This document shows positions 33,101 through 46,500 of a stretch of DNA of 64,000 bases, piece by piece. A program made the translations under genes and the position numbers. The notes under the pieces are model-generated. The model had not been told where the DNA came from. It saw only the letters and a program-made list of their open reading frames with translations, and ran no database searches. Where the stretch lies: assembly GCA_025267735.1 (NCBI GenBank), contig CM046301.1, positions 59,415,872 through 59,479,871 on the forward strand, read 5' to 3'. This DNA is from Mactra quadrangularis. Its lineage: Eukaryota; Mollusca; Bivalvia; Venerida; Mactridae. Each line of letters opens with the position of its first letter. Positions within the stretch are counted from its first letter, which is position 1.

Positions 33101-36100
33101 CTTGAGGTATGTACACTTAGTTGCAGATCTTGTTTGTAGGGTCAATCATATCATGAATTTTTCCCATGTAACAGAGACAGTGTACACTGTAAGGGCCCCC
33201 TTCATTTTCTAACCTTCATTAAAAACAATGCAGTTGTTTTGAACTTGATTTTATCTGTGATTTAAAAAAAAAATCTTCTTTTCCCTATATGTTAAATTAC
33301 TATAAAATTTGGCAAATGCACTATTAAAAAGTATGGCCCCCAGTCCCTCTCCCTTTAACTGAAAAAGTGCTGCAAACTGTCATTTGTTGTAACTGTTTTA
33401 CTTAGCTTATCCCACTTGTCATTATCATTAGTTTTATTTATTAGATCATTGTTTTGCTAGTTTTTGTATTATATTCATTGGTGGAAGTTTACAGGATTGG
33501 TGATCCTGAAATTCAAGATTTTTTGGGGACCTGAGAAAGGGTCCTTTATTGTATAAAAACAATGAATTTCAGGATTTTAAAAATTCTGTACTTCTACCCT
33601 CATATTTTTATTTTTGTACTGTTAATTTGTTTAATTTATTTGTTGAGATAAAATATATTGGGCCCTTGGTTAAGAAAAGAATATGCATGAAGTTCAGTAA
33701 TATAAACTTTTTCTATTCTTTTTATATGCCCGAAAGAATTTCGGGCATATTATGTTATACCCCCTGGCGTCCGTCCGTCTGATAGCAATTTGGTTTCCGG
33801 AGCATAACTTAAGTTCCATTTGACCCACAATATTCAAACTTCATAGGATGATTGTCCATATGGGGTAGAAGACCCCTATTGAATTTGGGGTCACAAGGTC
33901 AAAGGTCAAGGTCACTATTACCGACAGTTATACTTATCACGAATAAAAAGAAGCATTCTCAATGGTATATTTTTTCTCTACTTTGTTTCCCACAATTATT
34001 CATAATATGATATTCATATGAAATATTCTCATGTCTTACAAATGCTTCATCTTAACTAAAAAAACCAACACTTTCAGGCATATAATGCTCAGCCTAGCGG
34101 TGCTCTTGTTTGTTTTACTTTCCCTGTCAAGATAGTAGTGTCAGAAAAGTTAAGCATGTCATTCCTGGTCTTCCCTTGTCATTCTCAAAAACATAAAAAA
34201 AGTCCCAGAGGCGCTTGTGACTATTGGTATTTATGTAAAAGCCATATGTTTTAGACGACATGTAAATAATCAATTAAACTCAAATATCTTTAAATGATTG
34301 AAACAGCTTGTTTTAACATTTTACTCCTCTGAACTTACTAAAGAAGGTTTGAGTGACAGGTCAATTTTTTCTCTGAAAATGTAACCTTGACGATAGAGCT
34401 GTCATTAAACAATAAAAATAGGTTGAAAGAAAATAACATTGTGTCAGGTAAACAATGATTTTCTATTGACTTATTTTCAGGAATTATCACAACAAGAGAC
34501 TAGTGCTTTGAACAACTATTGTGAAATTTCTGTAAGTGTTCTACATTTTTTTGTGATTTTAATTTGAGATTTTCCCTTTTACATTTGCATGCCGTCCTAT
34601 TTTCATGTACATGTTAGCTTACTGCTGGCATCATCTTTACTGCTAGTGATATTTCCTAAGTACTTTATGAAGTATGTACACTCAAATTAAAACTAAATAT
34701 TTAAGTATGACCTAAGTTGTGAAAGTTAATTTTAATTGCATTTATTACCTCACCAAATCACTAAATGCCCATGGTGAAAGCACTAACTGCCCATGGTGAA
34801 AGCACTAAATGCCCATGGTGAAAGCACTAACTGCCCATGGTGAAAGCACTAACTTCCCATGGTGAAAGCACTAAATGCCCATGGTGAAAGCACTAACTGC
34901 CCATGGTGAAAGCACTAAATGCCCATGGTGAAAGCACTAACTGCCCATGGTGAAAGCACTAACTTCCCATGGTGAAAGCACTAAATGCTTATGGTGAAAG
35001 CATTAAATGCCCATGGTGAACTTGTGTGGTAGGTTGGCCTGCTTTGTACATTATCATGTCTGCTTTAAACACTTAAGAATCAACAATTGTGTTTAATTTC
35101 ATTAATCCTAGAAGCTTTATTTGATGAAAACTTGAACAAGGTCAATAATAGGTCATTTTTGGTCCAAAACTAGGTCACTTGGTCAAATCTTAATTAAAAA
35201 CCTTTGAGCACTCTAAAGGTCTCATTTATTTGTCAATTTCATTAAATCTGGTCAATAACTTCCTATTAATTAACTCTCAACTCAGTCTGAGTCTGATAAT
35301 GGGTCCTTGAAGGTAAAAAGAACTAGATCAAATCATTGAAATGTACTGCCAGAAAGTTTTATCATGCAATATTTGTCTTATGCCTCAGTCCCATAAAACC
35401 GTGGCTTGTTAAGGACCCGTACGTGCAGACAGTCGTAGGCCGTGGGATGCCTTGCGTATCAAGGTGACGGTACGCACATGGTACAAAACAACACACCCGT
35501 ACGGAGCCATAGCTGGAAAATATGCATGTTTTATGCATACTCGGCCTCAACTTTGCTCACAATTACACTCAGAAACTGATACGTGTATCCTGGGCTCATC
35601 TCACGGACCCTGGTAAAAACGTAATAGTCCGTGCAGGAACGCAAGAGTTGGTACGGGTCCTTGCGGAGCTTGATCGCATGGTGCCCTCTCTGCTACTTTT
35701 ATGTTTATGGGACTGTAGCTTTAGTGAGGTAAACTTGTGAATTCAAGTCAGTGATTATGACCATTTTGGCATCTTGCCCCATTGTGTTCTCATTTTGGGT
35801 TGTGGTCACACATAGATTGATAATAAAGAGTTCCTTACAAAAGGTTATTAGATGTATTCTTCTCTAGATTTGAACTCCTGCTTTACTAGCTAACTTAGGA
35901 ATATTTTACTTCAAAAGTATTCAATCTGTATACACATATTAATTGTATATTAATTATATATATTGTATATTAATTGATACTAGAAGTATTGTTCGATTTC
36001 ATTCCACTGTCATTGGTGCATACATTAACTCTGCTGATTTAAATATAATTTTACTGATCATGAGTGCAGAATAAGGGACTTTAGTCAGTTATTTCCCCTT

Positions 36101-37440
36101 GTATACTCTTCAAAATAGGTAGGTCTAATTAGTTGGATTACTCGGATTTTACCCTTACTTTTCAATGATAATTTGCCAAATTTAATCTTAAATAACTTTT
36201 TTGTAAATCATTAAATTTGTTTGAAATTCAAGCTAATTATTTTTAAGTTAAAGGAATATCTGAATTCCATCACTTCTGTTAATATCTTCATTAATAAGAA
36301 AGATATTAGATGAAATATTTTGTTACCCTTACATAGGAATTCAATGATAAAATCTGAGGATTCCAACTGTAAGGACCTACTTACCAATTGGATTGCTTCA
36401 GATTTTATCAGGGAAAGATAACTGACTAAAGTCCCTAATTACTGTAGTGAATATTCAATTCAACAGGTTTAATGTATGCCCAGCTGACCGTTGAATAAAA
36501 TTTAACAATAATGATATATTATGTCTATTTCAGGACCCCGAAGTTCCGTTGTTTTTATTACGTAATGTTTGTTATTTCTGTGATACTAATGGTATATGTT
36601 CTCTTAAGATATGTTTTGAGAAAGGAACACCAGAGACGTTACCATTTAACTTTGCACATACACTTATAACTTTGATAGCTAATGTAAGTAGTCTTTATCA
36701 TCTATTATAGATATATAATATCAAAAATTTTTGAACTATAATTGTATCTCATTTTCATATCTTTTTTATTTAATTAATGTGACATAATTCAGCCTTGATT
36801 TATGATTTTATTGCCAGATATTTTTGACAATACCAGTGATTTTTGTTGCCCCAAAATAGAGTCTAAATTTTCCCTTTTTTTCACAATGAAATAATGATGC
36901 AATTTCACAAAATATATTCATAAATTTCAACATCAGTTAGATATTTTGGGGCTTTTCACTGATAGTTGTCTGTTAGTAGCTAAGTTGTAATCCTTGAAAT
37001 ATTTGTTTCTGCCAGAAGTATTTTAATATTTTTGCTCTAATTTGGATTATTGTCCCATACTTTCCTTGACAATTATTTGTGCTAAAATTAAAAAATGGAA
37101 TGTCACCTCTGGGCTGTTGTGAATAATCTAAAAACAATTATCTGAGTATATGAAAAGTGGCACTGTATCATGTATGCAAATGTGTCAATTGGTCTAGCAG
37201 CTTTGCTTCTGTCTTTATACTGTCCTAGTTGGTATGGACAAGTCCTCAAAGTTTAACTTGCATATATCTTCAAAGCCATTCTATTACTTTTTCTATTGTA
37301 TTTCAATTATTAAAGCAAAACATAATTTATTCTGTAAGGCTGAAAGTTCAGTTGAATTTTTAGAAGAAAAAAATGTTATACTTTTATTATGTAACAATTT
37401 CTCTTCAACTCATTGCATGAGTTGAAAATATTTCCATATC

Positions 37441-37520
<80 letters not shown>

Positions 37521-40500
37521 AACTGTTAAAACCTCCTTTTGTATGCTTTAAACTCATAAATACATTTGTATTTTAAGAGTTAAAGTCTATAAAGCTGTAT
37601 ATGACAAACTATATTACATTAATGTCAAAATGTCATAACTTTATAGGTCTAACCTAGTTATGCCCACAGCATAAATAATTTATGTATAAGTCTAACTCTG
37701 CAGTTTAATGCACAAAGTTGAGCACGATTTTAAAATGGTATAGTTATTGATTCTATGCTCTTCTGGTAGGTGTATCTTCACGTTGTTTTTTCTAAACTGA
37801 AGGTTGTATTTTCAGCTTCGTCTATGGATGAATATACCAACTGTTATGCAGTATATTGTACCATTGAGAACAGCCGTAATAAGGTAAATACCTATTTTCT
37901 TCTTCTTTGATATACAGTAGATTTAATAAGTATTTTGCTGCCACCATGGCTATAGTCCCTACTATCTATGGTGGGAAACAATTCCACTTGATAATTATAC
38001 CCCCGCTTCGAAGAAGAGGGGGGTATACTGTTTTACCCTTGTCCGTGCGTCCGTCCGTTACAAAATTTCCGTCGCAGTTTTCTCAGCAACTATAACATGC
38101 AGCAGCCTAATACTTTGCATATTGCTTCATCCCATAGTCCCATGTGGTGTAAAGCGATTTCATGCTCCTTGCTCATCTACTTCCTGTTTGTCGCATATTT
38201 TTAGATTTCGGCGGGGGTATCACTGGTGAGCATTAGCTCACAGATTTACTTGTTTTGCTTGCTGATTGTTAATATATATACATGTATGCTTAGATATATT
38301 TGTAAATGATTGGCTCATAAGTTATCAGCAATTACAAAGAAACATATTTAGTGTAGATCCAGGCCAGTCTGCTTGTTTATGTAGTTCCTATGAGTATTCT
38401 GGCATCTGTTCAAATTTTTCATTTTTTACCTGAAAAATTTTCCTTGAATTATCAAAAAACTTAGCCAAAAATTTGAAAAGACAAGTCCATTATTAAAATT
38501 CAGCAGATTAAGGGTTAATTACAAATGGATATATTGTATTTTATGTCTAGGTACATGTGAAAACATAACATAAATATTCATTATTTGGCATCAAATATAC
38601 AATTTATAGTCAACAGAAATGTAGCAGAGGTATAATACGACTTTTCTACTCCCTTGTCTTCAAGCTAGCTTTTATGGCAACATGGTAGTGTCCGCTCACA
38701 ACTTGAAAGGTTGTGGGTTTGAATCTCAGTTTGGACCATGGATTTTTTTCAGGTTACATTTGGCATCAATTAATTACTAATGGATATTCTTTTCCATCTA
38801 GGTACATGTGTAAACTATCAGATAAAGATCTAAGAATGGCTGGCAATAGAAATATGACAGATCTAATGTGGGCAGCAGTAAAAGAACCATTAGAGACCCA
38901 TTTTATATTTGATAAGGATGGTTTAGAACTGGCATTTAAATATTTTACATGTTCAACTCTAACCATACGTCTTGCTGGTATTGCTCAGTTAAATGTAAGT
39001 ATTTTCATCATTATGATGATGTTTTTGATTTTAGCATTATTTTTTTATATCCCCGAAGGGACTTTTGGTCATAATATGTTATGGCACACATCATCCATCT
39101 GTTTGTCTGTCAGTCTGGCGTTAGCAAAGTCTTGTCCGCTCAATAACTTCAAACTTATTTCACCTGTGTAAAGCTTTTGTGGTATTGTGGATGGTCATGA
39201 CCCATAGATGATCCCTATTGATTTTGGGGTCAGTAGGTTATAGGTCAAGGTCACAGGGACCTGAAGCGTAAGATCCTTGTCTGCTCAAAAACTTGAAACC
39301 TTTGAGCTTAGGGACACCATAATTGGTGCCTTAGTTGGCCATGACCCATAGATGATCCCTTTTGATTTTGCAGCCAGAAAGTCAAAGTCACTAACACCTA
39401 GAGCAGTATAATGCTGCAACTTGGGGAGCTCTAGTTTTAGGCTCCTTTTCCTAATAAAATATAATACTAGACACCTTAATAATTTCTAAATATATTGATC
39501 TTAGTTTGAATGCTCCTCTGATCAGATTTATACGTATTTAGTTTCTTTTTATATTTTATTGTTAAAAGTCTTGAGAATTTATGAATTGTTGGTCATTTAC
39601 TTGAAATGAATTCTACCCTACTCATGAAGATTTAAGGTGATGACTACTGCTATAAAAGTTTTTGTTTTTATTTCAGAATCAAATCACACTGTACAATGAA
39701 AGTTGTAATAATGAAACATTGATGGATGCTGAAAGGTTTGTGTTAGTAGATTATTATATACATTGTAGTTTTACCCCCAATTTGTTGGGTTTTTTTTGGG
39801 GGGGGGTATATATATAGGAGTCGGCTTGTGGGTTGGTAAGTGGGTCTGTAGCTTTTTCTGTACACTCAATTTCTAAGCACCTATTTTATGGATTTGACTT
39901 AAACTCATACATATAACAGAAATCAGGCAGACATGTGCATTTCCCATTTTGGTTACAGTCTATCGATTTTTCACTGAGTTATGGCCTTTGATGAAAAATC
40001 TTGTCTGCTCATTTTCTCAGTACCCAATTTCTTTACTAACACCTGTTAGGAGGTATTTTATCCCATTCAGTGATAGGTCTAGTTTTGCATCTACAAGTCA
40101 TCCACCTATGGTGGTAAAAGCTAACAGTGATTAGATATAGCTTTGTTGTGTTTGTTGTTCAATATATCACCAGGGTCTGTAGACTCTATATGGATGCATT
40201 AGGTGCAGATCTAGACTAGAACTATAGTCAGATAAGTTGAGTGTTTGGAGACATTATGTTGAAAAGAACTACTTGTTTTGCTGGGTTGTGATTCTTACTA
40301 CAGAGTCTTCTACAGTGTTGAAAGGCCTCTCCATTATTCACCCAAGCTTGGGACTGGCTATGACTGGTTTGTTTAGATATGCCTGTATGTTTTATCTTAA
40401 AGTTTATATGATGTTGGGAGAAAAATCTAATGAAATTCTAGAATTTCGATGATTTTTTTTGTGGAACCATTATTTTTTATATATTTGCTGTCCCCTCAAA

Positions 40501-43500
40501 ACAGTTTATTACTGGACAGTAGGTCCTGTGAAGATCAAAGTTTTACTGGACCTAACCAAGTCTTATAGGACCGGAGACATTTTACCTATTTGATAAACTG
40601 AGTGGATGAGATCAAATTTTTGCTGGACTGTTAGTCCTGTAAACCTGCTGATCTTGCTGGATTTGTCTGTCTGTCTGCCATATTTGGCGGGGACTGTATT
40701 TGTATTACATGTCTGATGTTACATATTATGTGAAGTAGAAGATAAAACAAATTGATTCAGTTTATATATTTATTTACAGAGAAGGACGACAACTAGCTGA
40801 TTGGTTAATTGAAAGTAAAATTATAGAACATATATTTGGACCTAATTTACATGTTGAGGTATGTCTTAATCTTTATATTTATTTATTTATTTATTGGAGT
40901 TAACGCCGTGTCAACACAATTTAGGTCATTTCACGGCGTCCAGCGCACCTAACCTAGCTTTCCTGGACCATTGTCAATAACCAGTACTCACCTACCCTTC
41001 CACAAGGCCGGAATCTTCTCCATATTATCTAATCAATGGAGGAAAATCGACATTATTGTCAAATTTTCATGGAAGGGTATAACCTCCCCGGGTGGGATTC
41101 GTCTTAATCTTTATACTTTATATCTAAAGATGATGGTGTGTATAATATGATTACCTCAGGGGCTGCTGGCTGGATGAATGGATGGACATCTGCTGCGTTT
41201 TAGTCTAAAAGTTTTCACTGCAGGGTTCACACTAACAGTATCTTGGGATTCCGAGGATTCCAAAAACTTGGGTGGAATCCCTCTCTGTGATTCTTAGCTG
41301 GTGTTTCTGAAAAATTGTCCTGTTTTTTAGGTGAATTTGTGTTTCCATGAATTGTCAAGCTCAATTTGTGACTTAAAGTTTGTATCTAATTTTTTGTCTT
41401 TTATTGGAGGAATAACTAAAATTTTAATGTTAAGGAAAAAATTCTTAATAACTGACTAGGAATTCCTTCAAGTGTTGAAACGTAAGATAAATTGTTATCA
41501 TTTAGGAGATAATCATCTTATACTTTGATCAAATTCTGATAGCATGATACACTAATAGAAATAAATTCTTATTGGTTAAGTGTGCTTGTTTTAGGGTCTG
41601 TTTCGCTGACCTATGGCTCATCAATTTCTGGGTAATATATTGACATTTTAAAATTCACTACTGATTTTCAATAAATTGGGAGCCCCAACGTTACACGTTC
41701 TATGCACAATAACCACTCATAGCTAGTGCACATGCCAGTGGCTGTTAGTGCCTACAAATCATATTGGTTGCAATGAAAACTACTGATGATTTTTTTTAAA
41801 TTTGATGATAAGGGCCCTTGGTGTAAATGAACTACATGTCTTGGGTTATGTTTTTTATGAAATTAATTGGAGTTAGTGGTAACTGAGTAATATTTCTGTA
41901 TTATTAATTTCAGCTTATTAAACAAAGTCAAATTATTTTGAACTTTTTGGCTGTTGAAGGAAGAATAACAAGTGAACATGTTGATTGTATATGGGCTGCT
42001 GCACAGGTGAGTACATTTTATTTTTACCTGTCTTGATGTAGTCCTCCTGTATATAAATGTGTTTTGTCTTGTATAATGTACGTGTCAGATATACTTTGTA
42101 GGGCTGTCCAATTACTGAAATTAGTTAACTTTTAGCTTGAAACTGATTACAAATGGCTAATGGTCGACCATTTTGATATATGTTCAGAAGCACTTTATAC
42201 TTACAGCCATTGCCATTTGTATATAGCATTAAAGTCAAACTAATTTGGATGCAAAAACAGTTCAAAACTGATTTACATTGCATGCTAATGCATTAGATAA
42301 TGCCATTTATCCTTTTTCTTTCATATTAACAAATTTTATAATGAAATAATAATTCAATATGTCATCAAAATTTTGCTTTCATTTCATGATACCAACTTTA
42401 TATCAATACATTTAAAGTTTGTAAATCATCAAGTCACACTTTATCCTGTGATCTCATATTATAAAGAATGATTGATCAGTGACAGGAATTGAAATCAAAT
42501 TTTATTGTAATCCAATGAGGGACTTTTGTCAGTTATCTCTCCTTGATAAAATCTGAAGCAATCCAATTGGTAAGTACAATGTAGGTCCTATCAGTTGGAA
42601 TACTCAGATTTTATCATTGAAGTCCTATGTGAAGACAGTAAAATACTTCATGGAATATCTTTCTTGTTAATTAAGATATTAACAGGAGTGATGAAATTTA
42701 GATAGTTCTTTAACCTAACAACACTCAGCTTGATTTTCAAACAAATTAAATGGTTTACAAAACAGTTGTTTAGGATTAATTGTGCCAAATTGACATTGAA
42801 AAGTAAGGGTAAAATCCGAGTAATCCAACTGATGGACCTACCTATTTGAAGAGTATACAAGGGGAAATAACTGACTAATGTCCCTCATTGAAGTTGATTA
42901 ACCGGATGATGGTGACAATCACAATATATTGTTATGTTTTTGTCAGTTATTGTCTTAACCCATTAGCCCAGTACAAGCAAAAGCAATACTTATTTTGTAT
43001 AATCCGGCTAGTTGATAACTTTGCCCTTTACTATATAATGTGCTAAATTTGGCTAGTGCTCCAGAAAATTTAAGGTGATGATTGTATTTGATGTCAAATA
43101 AACAATATGTTATATGTTTTGTTTTTTGTTTACAGTTAAAACATTGTGGTAAACAAGTATTTGAGTCACTTATACCATTAATAAAGAATCTAGAATTACA
43201 ACCAGTTCAACATTTATTACAACTTGTATCTAGTCTGGATGTGGCTTCTCATACTGAATCTGTAAGTACTTACATATTACTTGGATTTATAGTATCTGGT
43301 TGTATTGCAATCTAGTTAAAACCCGATCTAAAATTTTCTGCTCGCCTACTCACTTATTTAGATATGGCCTTTTCCAAACGAAGGTCACGTTCAGGTGACC
43401 TTTTCTCATCACAATATTCATGACAAAATTGTTATGATACATAACTTGTTTACATCTTCTCTCGCAAACCTTGGTCTAAAAATAGAAATTACGAAATCAA

Positions 43501-46500
43501 AATGTTATTAATAGTGTTTCGTCTAGATGAAAGCTACGCATTGATTGGTCGACACAAAGTTCATCTCGACGTGACCTTCCACGGAGACAGTAGAGATCCT
43601 GTACGACAATGCTCTACAGGATATCTGTTTACGGAGACTGGTTGTATTGTTAAATCAGTGATGCAATCATTTACCCTGCTTATTTAAATACTCATTATTT
43701 GTTCAATATTCTCCATACATAAAGCCACAAGTTGATTATGTGTTCTATGGATTCACTCGCACTTTAATTTTTGACGGTTTTGCCATAAAAAATATTTTTA
43801 TTTCCTTGTCGCTTTTAAAATTTTGGTCAAAACACTATAAGAAGCAACTGAATTAAAATTTTTTAATTTTTTAGCCGGATTTTTCAACGAAAAATTTGGC
43901 TAATACTTTGGGGAAACACGGAGGGGCGGTTGGTCGGGCAGTCAGGGGTCAGGTGCCGTTAACAATTGCGTTAAAGTTTTTCTTTTCCATATATTTCTGC
44001 AATTTATTGTCAGATCTTTATGAAACTTCACACAATGATAACATATCATGTGATAAACAGAATTAGAAAGTAACCACAACTCTACCTGCTCATATTATGG
44101 ATTATTTCCCTTTGTAATTTTTGTTTTAAGTTTTTAAATCCAGCTTTAATGTGGTTTCCACATTACATTTCTTGTTTTTCTTCGCTCACTTGCCCCATTT
44201 TTTTTCTAGAAAAATCAGTAGAACATATGATCAACTTGTTGTGGCCTAAATACTCTCTACAGTATTTTTGCACTCATTATCCATTACAATAGATATCCAT
44301 GATGATATTTTAGTTCGGATGATTATTGAACAATTATCTAGTATTATATCTGTGCTACATTGTATATGCATAACCCATTTTGCAATGTATTGCAATACAT
44401 ATCGTTTTTTAGCAGACATGTGAAGCATGAATTAATGCACGTGCATTGCATTTGTTACACGCAAATGTGTTATTTCAAATTATCTCTTATACCAATATTT
44501 GAATGAATTGTGTAAAATGGATTATATGTTAGAAAATGAATATTTTGAAACAGACTTTCGAAGAGAATTATTCTCTCATTTGAGAAAATGTTTAACATTT
44601 TTAAGCTCAATAAGATGACTTCAAGTTTTCAACTTATTATAACATCTCTTTAAATATTCGAATTTCAGATTGTGATTAAACCATCAACTGGTACGACACT
44701 TAACTACAAAAACCGATTCAGGAAAAAACGAACTGGTTAAAAACCATCATAATTTGAATCACAATAATAACCGGTATATCGGTTAACCATTACACCCCTA
44801 GTGTTAAATATTTTATATTGCCATTTTCTCACCTAATCATGTATCAAGTAGGATAGCTGTAAGTCACAGGTCAGGATATGTGCCTATAACTAGGTTACAG
44901 AGATCTACTTCTATCCTGGGATGGTGAGTAGGACTGACCACCATGATATGACTGAAACAAATGTTAAAATGGTTTGTTGAGCTCCATACATCTAATTACT
45001 TTTATTTGATCATCAAATTAATAATACCCTATGTGTTTACATTACAGACCCTATATTTAGCATCAGCTATCATTAAATGTGTATGGAATTCCTGTGCTGC
45101 TTCACATAGTCAAGCTTCTATACAACAGAGTTATAATATCAGTAAACAAGAACATTGTCATCCTGGTAGGTACCAAACATGCGTAAATGGAAAAATCCAC
45201 AAATTTGAGTTCAGTATAAGGTCTATTGGTCACCTGCTGTAAGTGATCACCTGCTGTAGATGGTTACTTGCTGTAAGTGGTCACCTGCTGGAAGTGGTCA
45301 CCTGCTGGAAGTGGTCACCTGCTGTAAGTGGTCACCTGCTGTAGGTGGTCACTTGCTGTAAGTGGTCACCTGCTGGAAGTGGTCACCTGCTGGAAGTGGT
45401 CACCTGCTTGAAGTGGTCACCTGCTGTAGGTGGTTACTTGCTGTAGGTGGTTACTTGCTGTAAGTTGACACCTGCTGTAAGCGGTCACCTGCTGTAAGTG
45501 GCCCCCTGCTGTAAGTGGTCACCTGTTGTAAGTGGTCATTTGCTGTAAGTGGTCATTTGCTGTAAGTGGTTACCTACTGTAAGTGGTCACCTGCTGTAAG
45601 TGGTCATTTGCTGTAAGTGGCCCCCTGCTGTAAGTGGTCACCTGCTTGAAGTGGTCACCTGCTGGAAGTGGTCACCTGCTGGAAGTGGTCACCTGCTGTA
45701 AGTGGTCACCTGCTGTAAGCGGTCACCTGCTGTAAGTGGCCCCCTGCTGTAAGTGGTCACCTGTTGTAAGTGGTCATTTGCTGTAAGTGGTCATTTGCTG
45801 TAAGTGGTTACCTACTGTAAGTGGTCACCTGCTGTAAGTGGTCATTTGCTGTAAGTGGCCCCCTGCTGTAAGTGGTCACCTGTTGTAAGTGGTCATTTGC
45901 TGTAAGTGGTTACTTACTGTAAGTGGCCAGTCTGGCTTCTTCTTAATGAAGGTTATTCTATTTTGAACATATGCTAAGTCATCACATGCTGTATATAGCC
46001 ATTCATACAGAAAACATTAATTTACAAATGTCACCAACATTGTATAAAAGGCCCAGAAACGTAATAATAACACCGAGTTGAGAGGACTAGCAAAGAAAAA
46101 GGTGCAGGCTATAGACTACCAAGTTTACGTGTTGAGAACTGGCCCGAATAATCAAGTGCCTTGCAGTAATAAATCCTTCCATGTTGTGTTGTTTCATTGT
46201 CATATGGTTTTGTGAATCTCAGGACATTTGGCTTGTGAAAACTCTTCAAAAAACTCACATAAACAAACCAATGTATCTGTGTATTTTATACTTGTTCTTT
46301 ATTTTGACTTGTCTGGTTTGTTTCTATATTTTAGAAAAACAGAAACATGAACATTGTGCTAGTGAAGGTTTACATATACCCAAAGATGGAGAGGATAGAA
46401 GAAAAATTCAGGTAAACAATGGAATATACATGTATGTACAGTACCTACCAAAATTTTGGAGACAATATAAATTTACTATAATTCTTAAATTTTGGTGATT

